Shown piece after piece: positions 8,553 through 15,782 of a DNA stretch of 34,118 nucleotides. Source of the stretch: Nonomuraea deserti. Lineage in GTDB: Bacteria; Actinomycetota; Actinomycetes; Streptosporangiales; Streptosporangiaceae. Location: the NCBI RefSeq assembly GCF_004348685.1, contig NZ_SMKO01000099.1:1-34118 (forward strand), in the 5' to 3' direction. The notes below the pieces were generated by a model that saw nothing but the letters and a program-made list of their open reading frames with translations, was not told the origin of the DNA and did not search any database. Made by a program: the position numbers and the translations under genes. The number at the start of each line of letters is the position of its first letter. The first letter of the stretch is position 1.

Positions 8553-10217
8553 GTGGAAAGGCAGGTCAGCAACCGATACCACCTCCTCGAGCCCCTCGGC
8601 GAGGGCGGGATGGGCGTGGTCTGGCGAGCCTACGACCAGCTGCTCGACCGCACGGTGGCGATCAAGGAGGTCCGCTACTCCGGCGTCGGCGACGCCCGGC
8701 GGGCCGAGCTCACCCGCAGGACCATCAGGGAGGCCAGGGCGGCGGGCCGCCTCGACCACCCGTCGGTGATCGTCATCCACGACGTCGTCGAGGAGGACGG
8801 CCGCCCGTGGATCGTCATGCAGCTGGTCGCCTCCCGCTCCCTGGCGGAGGTGATCCGCGAGAGCGGGCCGCTGCGCGTGGGGCAGGTCGCGGTGATCGGC
8901 GGCCGGGTGCTCGGCGCCCTGCGGGCCGCGCACGCCACCGGGGTGCTGCACCGCGACGTGAAGCCGGAGAACGTGTTGCTGGCCGACGACGGCAGGGTGG
9001 TGCTCACCGACTTCGGCATCGCCTCGCTGGAGGCTGAGGCGGGGCTGACGGCGACCGGCAACGTGGTGGGCACGCCCGCCTACATGCCTCCCGAGCGGCT
9101 GAACGGCGATCCGGCCGGGCCCGAGTCCGACCTGTGGTCGCTGGGGGCGACGCTCTACGCGGCCGTCGAGGGCGAGCCGCCGTTCAAGCGCGACTCGTGG
9201 GCCGCGACGGTGGCGGCGGTGCTGCGTGACGAGCCCGAGCCGCCGCAGCGGGCAGGAGCGCTGGAGCCGGTCATCATGGGGCTGCTGCGCAGGAACTCCA
9301 CCGCCAGGATGCCCGCGGAAGAGGCCGCCAGGCTCCTGTACGACGCCGCCGGCGCACCCGACCGGCCGGCGGCGGCCCCCGGCCCCGCGGCGCCGGGCAG
9401 GGCAGGCGGCCCGGCCCTGCCCGGCCGGGCAGGCGGCCCGGCCGAAGCGCCCGGCCGGACGGACGGCGACCGCACGCCGACCGGCGACCGGTCACCCGCC
9501 GGGGACCGGCATCCCACCGCCGCCGGCCGGCGTGAGCGTGCCAGGACCTGGTGGATCGCGGTGCCCGCGGCGGTGATCGGGGTGGCGGTGCTGGGCACGG
9601 CGGGCGCGCTGCTGTCCGACGGATGGACGGCGACACCCACGGCCGGCCCCACGACCGGCCCCACGGCCGGCCCCACGACCGGCCCCACAGGCGGCGAGCC
9701 CACCGCGACGCCCACGCCCACGCCTGAACCGACCACTGAGCCGGACCCCACGAGAGCTGCGGTGCCGGCGGGCTGGCGGACGTACACCAGCGCCGCGGGC
9801 CGCTTCTCGATCGCCCTGCCCCGGCAGTGGAGGGCCGAGAAGCACGCCACCAGGGACAGCGTCTCCTTCTCCCGCCCCGGCGCGTCCGGCACGATGATCG
9901 TCGAGTGGACCGTCCCCGACATCCCGTGGGACGACCCGCGCGAGCACTGGATCGGCCTGGAGAAGGAGATCCTGGCGAAGGACCTGTTCAAGGGCTATGA
10001 GCGCATCCGCATCACCCCCACGAGGTTCCTCGGCCTCGAGGCCGCCGACTGGGAGTTCACCCGGGAGCGCGACGGCCTGACCATCCACGTGCTCAACCGC
10101 GGTTTCCACACCGAGGACGGCCGCCCGTACGCTCTGTACTGGGAAACCACCCAGTCGCGCTGGCAGCGTGACCGGCACTACTTCGCGGCGTTCGCGAAGA
10201 CGTTCAGACCCGAATGA
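8553..10217 (+). CDS. PknB-type Ser/Thr protein kinase, tandem paralogue (kinase 2)
   Basis: A 554-aa transmembrane kinase clearly related to kinase 1: LGEGGMGVVWRAYDQLLDRT, Lys38, HRDVKPEN from residue 133, LTDFGIAS, and the same layout of kinase domain, disordered segment, helix (about 334-356) and ectodomain. The ectodomain (from VPAGWRTYTSAAGRFSIALP) matches that of kinase 1 at spaced positions, including ADWEFT versus ADWDFT and LNRGFHTEDGRPYALYW versus RNRGFTTDNGRAYAIYW, so a tandem duplication is likely. The GTG start has no Shine-Dalgarno; TAGGCT, overlapping the kinase 1 stop, ends seven bases before it and may allow leaderless transcription. It ends in a 4-bp ATGA overlap with the AraC gene. 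Ligand and substrates are unknown. Confidence 0.93.
   Translation: MERQVSNRYHLLEPLGEGGMGVVWRAYDQLLDRTVAIKEVRYSGVGDARRAELTRRTIREARAAGRLDHPSVIVIHDVVEEDGRPWIVMQLVASRSLAEVIRESGPLRVGQVAVIGGRVLGALRAAHATGVLHRDVKPENVLLADDGRVVLTDFGIASLEAEAGLTATGNVVGTPAYMPPERLNGDPAGPESDLWSLGATLYAAVEGEPPFKRDSWAATVAAVLRDEPEPPQRAGALEPVIMGLLRRNSTARMPAEEAARLLYDAAGAPDRPAAAPGPAAPGRAGGPALPGRAGGPAEAPGRTDGDRTPTGDRSPAGDRHPTAAGRRERARTWWIAVPAAVIGVAVLGTAGALLSDGWTATPTAGPTTGPTAGPTTGPTGGEPTATPTPTPEPTTEPDPTRAAVPAGWRTYTSAAGRFSIALPRQWRAEKHATRDSVSFSRPGASGTMIVEWTVPDIPWDDPREHWIGLEKEILAKDLFKGYERIRITPTRFLGLEAADWEFTRERDGLTIHVLNRGFHTEDGRPYALYWETTQSRWQRDRHYFAAFAKTFRPE
9639..9686 (+). repeat. 12-bp tandem repeat (4 copies) in the kinase 2 stalk
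   Basis: Alternating units acggccggcccc and acgaccggcccc at 9639-9686 encode TAGP/TTGP repeats just outside the membrane helix. It is likely an extended extracellular stalk, prone to copy-number change without loss of frame. Confidence 0.85.
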
Positions 10218-11050
10218 CCATGAAGGAACAGGCACACTTCTGGCGGCACCCGGCAGTGCCGGAGACCGACCTGCTCAAGGCCCGCTACGTCACCCACCGC
10301 TTCTCCCGGCACGTGCACGACGGCTACGCCATCGGGGTCATCGTGGGCGGCGTCGAGGAGTTCGACTACCGCGGCACCCTGCACCGGGCAGGCACGGGGG
10401 AGCTGGTGCTGGTCAACCCCGACTCGGTGCACACCGGGCAGGCGGGCGCGCCCGGCGGGTGGGCGTACCGCATGCTCTATCCGTCGATCGACGCGCTGAC
10501 CGGAATCGCCGCCGAGCTGGGCGCCCCCTACGCGACGCCGCACTTCCCCGAGCAGGTGGTGCGCGACGACGAGGTGGCGGCCCTGCTCGGGCGGGCGCAC
10601 CAGGCGGCCGAGCGCGGCAACGCGCTGGCCGCCTCGACGCTGAGCCGCACGCTGTTCGCCCGGCTCCTGACGCGCCACGCCGCGCCCAAGCCGGCCGCGG
10701 CCCTGCCCGCCGAGGGCAGGCGGTCCGTCCGGGATGCGCTCGAGCTGCTCCACGGCAGCCTCGTCGACCCGCCGACGCTCGACGATCTCGCCGGCGCGGT
10801 GGGGGCGCGGCCGTTCGCGCTGCTGCGGGCGTTCAAGGCCGCGACGGGCATGCCGCCGCACGCCTACCTCACCTCCCTCCGGGTACGCCAGGCGCGCAGG
10901 CTGCTGCTGTCCGGAGTACGCCCCGCGCAGGTGGCGGCCGAGGTGGGCTTCACCGACCAGGCCCACCTCAACCGGCATTTCAAGCGCATCGTGGGCGTAC
11001 CGCCCGCCGCCTACCAGCGCGCCGCAGGAACGTACAAGACCGGCGCTTGA
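10214..11050 (+). CDS. AraC-family transcriptional regulator
   Basis: A 278-aa one-component regulator. Residues about 20-80 (YVTHRFSRHVHDGYAIGVIVGG, then GTGELVLVNPDSVHTGQ) form the cupin-like ligand-binding domain of the AraC_binding type. Residues about 175-275 are the double helix-turn-helix (TLDDLAGAVGARPFALLRAFKAATG and GVRPAQVAAEVGFTDQAHLNRHFKRIVGVPPAAYQ). The start overlaps the kinase 2 stop by four bases (ATGA), suggesting coupled translation; an in-frame ATG six bases later is an alternative. It precedes azlC and azlD, a common arrangement in actinobacteria, so control of that exporter in response to an amino acid is likely but inferred. Confidence 0.93.
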   Translation: MTMKEQAHFWRHPAVPETDLLKARYVTHRFSRHVHDGYAIGVIVGGVEEFDYRGTLHRAGTGELVLVNPDSVHTGQAGAPGGWAYRMLYPSIDALTGIAAELGAPYATPHFPEQVVRDDEVAALLGRAHQAAERGNALAASTLSRTLFARLLTRHAAPKPAAALPAEGRRSVRDALELLHGSLVDPPTLDDLAGAVGARPFALLRAFKAATGMPPHAYLTSLRVRQARRLLLSGVRPAQVAAEVGFTDQAHLNRHFKRIVGVPPAAYQRAAGTYKTGA

Positions 11051-11072
11051 CTCCACGCCTAGCCTCGGCGGC

Positions 11073-11735
11073 ATGGAACAGACAACACACCGTTCCGCCG
11101 CCGTGCGGGACGGCCTCGGCGTGGGCCTGGCCGTGGGGCTGTCCGGGCTCGCCTTCGGCGCCGCGGCGGTCACCGCGGGCCTGAGCGTGCCGCAGGCGTG
11201 CGTGCTGAGCCTGCTGACGTTCACCGGCGCCTCGCAGTTCGCGCTGACGGGCGCGGTGGGCGCCGGCGGCGACCTGGTGGCCGCCACCCTCGGCGCGCTG
11301 CTGCTCGGCGGCCGCAACACCCTGTACGGCCTGCGCCTGGCCGACCTGCTGCGGGTGCGCGGGCCGCGCCGGCTGGTCGCCGCGCACGGCGTGATCGACG
11401 AGACCACGGCCGTCTCCCTGGCCCAGCCGACCCCGGAGGCGGCGCGCACCGGCTTCGCGACCACGTTCGCCAGCCTCTACGTCACCTGGAACCTCACCAC
11501 CCTGGCGGGCGCGTACGGCACGTCGTTCCTCGGCGACCCCGACATGCTGGGCCTGGACGTGGTGGGCCCGGCCGCGTTCCTGGCCATCCTGTGGCCCCGC
11601 CTGGCGAAGAGCGCCGAGCTGCGCCTGCTTGCCGGCGCCGGGGCGGTGATCGCCCTGTGCGCGACCCCGTTCCTGCCGCCGGGCGTCCCCGTGCTGCTGT
11701 CGGCCGCGGCGGTTCTGGTGGTGATGGCCCGATGA
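11073..11735 (+). CDS. azlC: AzlC-family branched-chain amino acid exporter, large subunit
   Basis: A 220-aa integral membrane protein. AAVTAGLSVPQACVLSLLTFTGASQFALTG near the N-terminus is the AzlC signature, followed by LLLGGRNTLYGLRLADLL and several hydrophobic helices. AzlC pairs with AzlD to export branched-chain and related amino acids (BrnFE-type). Its stop overlaps the azlD start (ATGA). No Shine-Dalgarno is seen; TAGCCT ends seven bases before the ATG, suggesting a leaderless transcript made from inside the end of the AraC gene. Substrate is inferred from the family. Confidence 0.92.
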   Translation: MEQTTHRSAAVRDGLGVGLAVGLSGLAFGAAAVTAGLSVPQACVLSLLTFTGASQFALTGAVGAGGDLVAATLGALLLGGRNTLYGLRLADLLRVRGPRRLVAAHGVIDETTAVSLAQPTPEAARTGFATTFASLYVTWNLTTLAGAYGTSFLGDPDMLGLDVVGPAAFLAILWPRLAKSAELRLLAGAGAVIALCATPFLPPGVPVLLSAAAVLVVMAR

Positions 11736-12043
11736 CGTTGTGGTGGGCCATCGCCGCCCTGTGCGCCGGCTGCTACGCGCTCAAGCTGGCCGGGCTGGCC
11801 GCGCCGCAGCGGGTGCTGGAGCATCCGGTGGTGAGCAGGTTCGCCGAGCTGGTGCCGGTGGCGCTGCTGGCGGCGCTGATCGCGGTGCAGATGTTCACCG
11901 AGGAGGGCGGGCTGCGGTTCGACCCGGCCCGTACGGCGGGTCTCGGCGCGGCGGTGGTCGCCCTGCTGCTGCGTGCACCGTTCCTGGTAGTTCTGGCGGT
12001 CGCGGCGGTCATTACCGCGCTTGTCCGGATTTTTACTGGGTAG
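11732..12043 (+). CDS. azlD: AzlD-family branched-chain amino acid exporter, small subunit
   Basis: A 103-aa membrane protein with about three to four hydrophobic helices (MTLWWAIAALCAGCYALKLAG; VPVALLAALIAVQMF; VVALLLRAPFLVVLAVAAVITALV), the size and pattern of the AzlD partner. Its ATG overlaps the azlC stop by four bases, as is usual for obligate two-subunit transporters. A third kinase begins 10 bp downstream. Confidence 0.92.
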   Translation: MTLWWAIAALCAGCYALKLAGLAAPQRVLEHPVVSRFAELVPVALLAALIAVQMFTEEGGLRFDPARTAGLGAAVVALLLRAPFLVVLAVAAVITALVRIFTG

Positions 12044-12053
12044 TCGCTCGTGC

Positions 12054-13448
12054 ATGACCGATGCAGCGGGGATGGTCGGTGGACGGTACCGGCTGGTCAG
12101 GACGATCGGCCAGGGCGGCATGGGCACGGTGTGGCAGGCGCACGACGAAGTGCTCGGCAGGGACGTGGCCGTCAAGGAGGTCCTGCCGCCTCCCGACCTG
12201 ACGGGTTCCGAACGCGAGGTGTTCGCCGTACGCACCTTCCGCGAGGCCAGGGCCGCCGGGCGGGTGGCGCACCCGAGCGTCGCCGCCGTGTACGACGTCC
12301 TGGAGGAGCGCGGGCACCCGTGGATCGTCATGCAGCTGGTCCGCTCCCGCACGCTCGGCGAGGCGATCCGCGAGGACGGCCCGATGCCCCCGCTCCAGGC
12401 CGCCCGGATCGGGCTGCAACTGCTGGAGGCGCTGCGCGCGGCCCACGCGGCGGGCGTGCTGCACCGGGACGTCAAACCGGACAACGTACTGCTCACCAAG
12501 GACGGCCGGGCGGTGCTGACCGACTTCGGCATCGCGACCACGGAGGACGAGGCCCCGGTCACGAGGACGGGCATCCTGATCGGCACGCCCGCCTACATGG
12601 CGCCGGAGCGCGCCGCGGGCGGCCGGGCGGGACCGGCCTCGGACCTGTGGGCGCTGGGCGTGACGCTCTATCTGGCCGTGGAGGGCGAGTCGCCCTTCCA
12701 GCGGGAGAACGCCCTCGCCACGCTGGGCGCGGTCATGCACGCCGAGCCGGAACCGCTGTCGCGCGCTGGGGCGCTGGCTCCCGTACTGCTCGGCCTGCTG
12801 CGCAAGAATCCGGCCGAGCGCATGTCGCTGGAGGAGTCCGAGCGGCGGCTGGCCGCGATCATCGCTGGCGAGGCACCCGAGCCCACGGGCCCCTTCGCCG
12901 CGCCGGGAACGCGCGGAAGCGCGCCGCCACCGGCGGTCCCGGAGACGGCGCGACGGAGGCGCGGGCAGCAGCTGGCCGCGGTCGCGGGAGGCGCGCTGCT
13001 CGTGGGACTCGTCACGGGCGGCACGGCGTGGCTCTCGCACCGGCCGCATGACGCCCCGGCACAGCAGCAGGTGCCCGCCGTGGTGACGACCCCGGGCGAC
13101 CCGACGCCGACGGAGGAGGCGTCATCGGCGGCGCCGTCGGAGGAGGCGTCGCCGGAGCGGTCCTCGCGGAGCGGCCCCGTGTCCAGGCCTGGCCCGCTCT
13201 CCGAGCCGAGCGGGGAGACGCCGGCGCCGCCGACGGCCCGTGAGCGGCCGAGGACTCCGAGCGAAGAACGGGGCCGTACCACGCGTGCGCCCAAACCCAC
13301 CGAGTCCGCGAAGAAGCCGCGCAAGACGGAGAACCCGCGCAAGGACGAGAAGGTGGAGAGCCCCAGCCGGACGCCCGGCCAGGTCGAGGGGTCCGAGGAC
13401 GCCGGGGCGGCGGCCGACGAGAACCAGGAGAGCGGGACCGAGTCCTGA
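12054..13448 (+). CDS. PknB-type Ser/Thr protein kinase with disordered extracellular tail (kinase 3)
   Basis: A 464-aa kinase. Catalytic motifs are intact: IGQGGMGTVWQAHDEV, Lys41 in VAVKEV, HRDVKPDNVLL, LTDFGIAT, MAPERA. A single membrane helix lies at about 305-328 (QLAAVAGGALLVGLVTGGTAWL). Unlike kinases 1 and 2 there is no folded ectodomain; the outside part is a Ser/Glu/Pro/Lys-rich tail of roughly 135 residues, which might contact the cell wall or have lost its sensor. The ATG at 12054 was chosen because upstream in-frame starts overlap azlD; another ATG lies at 12072, and none has a good ribosome site. It ends base-to-base with the convergent RluA-family gene. Confidence 0.9.
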   Translation: MTDAAGMVGGRYRLVRTIGQGGMGTVWQAHDEVLGRDVAVKEVLPPPDLTGSEREVFAVRTFREARAAGRVAHPSVAAVYDVLEERGHPWIVMQLVRSRTLGEAIREDGPMPPLQAARIGLQLLEALRAAHAAGVLHRDVKPDNVLLTKDGRAVLTDFGIATTEDEAPVTRTGILIGTPAYMAPERAAGGRAGPASDLWALGVTLYLAVEGESPFQRENALATLGAVMHAEPEPLSRAGALAPVLLGLLRKNPAERMSLEESERRLAAIIAGEAPEPTGPFAAPGTRGSAPPPAVPETARRRRGQQLAAVAGGALLVGLVTGGTAWLSHRPHDAPAQQQVPAVVTTPGDPTPTEEASSAAPSEEASPERSSRSGPVSRPGPLSEPSGETPAPPTARERPRTPSEERGRTTRAPKPTESAKKPRKTENPRKDEKVESPSRTPGQVEGSEDAGAAADENQESGTES

Positions 13449-13459
13449 TCAGGACTCGG
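13438..13459. repeat. 22-bp perfect palindrome across two convergent stop codons
   Basis: Arms of 11 bp (CCGAGTCCTGA and its complement) meet at 13448/13449, where the TGA of kinase 3 abuts the stop of the RluA-family gene. Each transcript could form an 8-bp stem with a 6-nt loop over its own stop codon. There is no T-run, so bidirectional termination is only a possibility. Confidence 0.8.
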
Positions 13460-14378
13460 CGCGGACGATGTCGAGGGCCTTCTGCAGGTCCTGGGGGTAG
13501 TCGGTGCCGAAGGACATCCACTCGCCCGTCGCCGGGTGCTCGAACCCCAGCGCGACCGCGTGCAGCCACTGCCGGGTGACGCCCAGCCTGGCCGCGAGCG
13601 TGGGATCGGCGCCGTAGAACAGGTCTCCGACGCACGGGTGGCGCAGCGCCGACATGTGCACCCTGATCTGGTGGGTACGTCCGGTCTCCAGCTTGATGTC
13701 CAGCAGCGACGCCGCCCGGAACGCCTCGATCGTGTCGTAGTGGGTCACCGACGGCTTGCCGCCCGCCACCACGGCGAACCTGCCGTCGCCCGACGGGTGC
13801 CGGTCGATGGGCGCGTCGACGGTGCCCCTGAACGGGTCGGGGTGCCCCTGGACCAGCGCGTGGTAGCGCTTGTCGACCGTGCGTTCCTTGAAAGCGCGCT
13901 TGAGATGGGAGTAGGCGTGCTCGCTCTTGGCCACCACCATCGCGCCGGTGGTGTTGGCGTCGAGCCGGTGCACGATGCCCTGCCGCTCGGCGGCGCCGCT
14001 GGTCGCGATCGTGTGCCCGGCCCCCATCAGCCCGCCGATCACGGTGGGGCCCGTCCAGCCGACGGTCGGGTGGGCCGCCACCCCGATCGGCTTGTTGACC
14101 ACCACGATGTCGTCGTCCTCGTGGACGATCGTCATGCCCGGCACCGGCTCGGCGACCGGCATGGGCGTGGTGACCGGCGGCGGCATCGTCACGTCGAGCC
14201 AGGCGCCCGCGTGCACCCGGTCGCTCTTGGCCGGTTGCCTGCCGTCGACCAGCACCTCACCGGCCACGATCAGCTCGGCCGCGCGCGTGCGGGAGAAGCC
14301 GAACAACCGCGAGAGGGCGGCGTCGAGCCGCTCGCCCTCGAGGCCGTCGGGGACCGGCAGGCTCCGCTGCTCAGTCAT
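13449..14378 (-). CDS. RluA/RluD-family 23S rRNA pseudouridine synthase
   Basis: A 309-aa RNA-modifying enzyme. Residues about 14-70 form the S4 RNA-binding domain (GERLDAALSRLFGFSRTRAAELI). The catalytic domain carries VVVNKPIGVAAHP and GIVHRLDANTTGAMVVAK, with the catalytic Asp at about residue 140, and ends with LETGRTHQIRVHMSALRHPCVGD. This matches the family in length and order, closest to RluD-type enzymes that act on large-subunit rRNA; the exact uridine is not determined. The ATG follows a full AAGGAGGT ribosome site and overlaps the lspA stop by 8 bp, a pairing common across bacteria. Confidence 0.96.
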   Translation of the reverse strand: MTEQRSLPVPDGLEGERLDAALSRLFGFSRTRAAELIVAGEVLVDGRQPAKSDRVHAGAWLDVTMPPPVTTPMPVAEPVPGMTIVHEDDDIVVVNKPIGVAAHPTVGWTGPTVIGGLMGAGHTIATSGAAERQGIVHRLDANTTGAMVVAKSEHAYSHLKRAFKERTVDKRYHALVQGHPDPFRGTVDAPIDRHPSGDGRFAVVAGGKPSVTHYDTIEAFRAASLLDIKLETGRTHQIRVHMSALRHPCVGDLFYGADPTLAARLGVTRQWLHAVALGFEHPATGEWMSFGTDYPQDLQKALDIVRAES

Positions 14379-14952
14379 CCCCGGCCACCTCCTTGGAGCC
14401 GTCGATCTGCACGTTGCGCCAGGCCAGGAGCACCGCCAGGATGCCGCCGCAGACGATCGCGGAGTCGGCGACGTTGAAGACGGGGAAATAGTCGATCACG
14501 GGGAAGTGCCCGGGGAGCACCTCGATGAAGTCGACGACGTGCCCCTGGAACTGCGTGGGGCGCCCGATGCCCGACGGGTAGCGCAGGAGACGGTCGGTGA
14601 GGTTGCCGAACGCCCCGCCGAGCAGCAGGCCGAGCGTGACCGCCCAGGCCCTGCTGCCCAGTTTGCGGGCCGTGCGCACGATGGCGACCACCACGCCGGC
14701 CGCGATGATGGTGAAGATGAACGTCATCCCGGTGCCGATGCTGAAGGCGGCCCCGGGGTTGAAGATCACCCGGAACTGGAGGACGTCCTGGATGACGACC
14801 AGCGGCGCCTCGCCCTCGAGCGTGCGCAGCACCACCGTCTTGGTGACGAGGTCGGCCGCGTAGATCACGGCCGCCAGCACGATGAGGACGGCGAAGAGGC
14901 GCCGGCGTGGGCTGCCTACCGGCGTTCCTCCTTCTGCTTGCACTTGACGCAC
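14371..14952 (-). CDS. lspA: Prolipoprotein signal peptidase (signal peptidase II)
   Basis: Membrane aspartic protease that removes lipoprotein signal peptides after lipidation. It has four predicted helices, and the family motifs FNPGAAFSIG, GGAFGNLTDRLL (catalytic Asp) and FNVADSAIVCGG (second catalytic Asp). I chose the GTG at 14952 because GAGGG sits seven bases upstream; this gives 193 aa and a 37-bp overlap with the upstream TraR/DksA-type gene. GTG codons at 14943 and 15015 are alternatives. Its stop overlaps the rluD-like start. Confidence 0.93.
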   Translation of the reverse strand: MRQVQAEGGTPVGSPRRRLFAVLIVLAAVIYAADLVTKTVVLRTLEGEAPLVVIQDVLQFRVIFNPGAAFSIGTGMTFIFTIIAAGVVVAIVRTARKLGSRAWAVTLGLLLGGAFGNLTDRLLRYPSGIGRPTQFQGHVVDFIEVLPGHFPVIDYFPVFNVADSAIVCGGILAVLLAWRNVQIDGSKEVAGDD

Positions 14953-15305
14953 AGCGTCGCCCTCGGGAACGCCTGAAGGCGTTCCTTGCCGATCGGCTTG
15001 TGGCACGATTCGCACACTCCATAGGTCCCTGCGTCGATCCTGGCGATCGCACGTTCGTTCTGCGCGACCAGATCGCGCGCATTCAGGGTAAGGGCGATCT
15101 CGCGTTCGCGCTCATACGTCTTCGCGCCGGCGTCCGCCTGGTCGTCGCCGGCTCCTTGGGTGACGTCTCCAGAGGCTATCTCGGACTCGTGGCGGAGGAT
15201 GTCCGCGTTGAGCTCGTCGATCTCGCTCTGCAGCCTGCCGCGTACCTCGGCCAGCTCCTCGTCCGACCACATCGACGGTGTAGCGGTCTGCGTGACTGCC
15301 GCCAT
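14916..15305 (-). CDS. TraR/DksA-family C4 zinc-finger protein
   Basis: A 129-aa small protein with a helical coiled-coil front (about 14-90) and a DksA/TraR-type zinc finger: Cys98-x2-Cys101 and Cys119-x2-Cys122 within GVCESCHKPIGKERLQAFPRATLCVKC. Family members bind in the RNA polymerase secondary channel; actinobacterial versions (often called DksA/TraR C4-type, some RbpA- or CarD-independent) are less well characterised. The coiled-coil tip lacks an obvious DxxDxA motif, so DksA-like activity is uncertain. The ATG has GGGAGG five bases upstream. It heads the lspA-rluD transcription unit. Confidence 0.9.
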   Translation of the reverse strand: MAAVTQTATPSMWSDEELAEVRGRLQSEIDELNADILRHESEIASGDVTQGAGDDQADAGAKTYEREREIALTLNARDLVAQNERAIARIDAGTYGVCESCHKPIGKERLQAFPRATLCVKCKQKEERR

Positions 15306-15347
15306 GGCTGCCTCCCATTGCTGATCAAGGCCGTTAATGGTGCGGGC

Positions 15348-15376
15348 AGCTTAGGATCCGGATAACGGAACGGCAA
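15348..15376 (-). promoter_or_regulatory. Possible promoter for the traR/dksA-lspA-rluD unit
   Basis: On the minus strand TTGCCG (15376-15371) and TAAGCT (15353-15348) are separated by 17 bp, placing a start about 35 nt before the ATG at 15305. It is a modest match to consensus. The rest of 15306-15555 shows no gene; it is somewhat less GC-rich than its surroundings and holds a GACATGTC palindrome near 15488. Confidence 0.3.
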
Positions 15377-15559
15377 ACGACCCGCCGGACGGTTTACCTC
15401 CCCCGTACTATCCCGCCTCGCGCATTCAACTCCTCCTCAGCGGCGTCCATTCCCACAACTTTGTCGCCGTTTACGACTTCCGGACTGACATGTCGGGACA
15501 TCCTTGGTCGTAACGCGTCCCACCAGGGGAACCGGGAAGCCTTCACCCCCACTCTGCGT

Positions 15560-15565
15560 TATGGT
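15560..15565 (+). promoter_or_regulatory. Possible -10 element for ileS
   Basis: TATGGT fits TANNNT and would start transcription around 15572, just ahead of the T-box Stem I. No recognisable -35 is present at normal spacing. Confidence 0.35.
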
Positions 15566-15579
15566 TTGAACCTGCAAGG

Positions 15580-15782
15580 CGTTGATGGGGCCCGACTGTG
15601 AGGGATATCACCCCGGAGCCGCCGGAAGAACGGCTCGTCCGAGCTCATTAGACCCGGCAGCAGAGCAAATGAAGAGGGCCTCGCCACAGCGCGGAGCCAA
15701 GAAGGGTGGTACCGCGGAGCCGCACGGCTTCGTCCCTTCACGCCAGCCAGCCGGCCGATCAAGCGTGGAGGTCACGCCCGAG
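15580..15782 (+). promoter_or_regulatory. Translational T-box riboswitch controlling ileS
   Basis: The leader senses uncharged tRNA-Ile. A short Stem I region carries ATC (Ile) at 15607-15609 inside GGGATATCACCCC, the likely specifier. The antisequestrator is clear: GAAGGG (15701-15706), TGGTACCGCG with the UGGU that pairs with the tRNA end (15707-15710), an AGCCG/CGGCT arm, and CCCTTC (15734-15739). The competing sequestrator can be read directly: CCTTCACGC (15735-15743) pairs over 9 bp (one G-U) with GCGTGGAGG (15763-15771), hiding the ileS ribosome site. No T-run exists, so control is at translation. The short Stem I matches the ultrashort class known from actinobacterial ileS. Confidence 0.93.

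Noticed and set aside
15582..15782. IleS extended N-terminally by 67 residues
   Set aside because: The extra codons coincide exactly with the T-box structure, and the family N-terminus starts at MSPTFRSLP.
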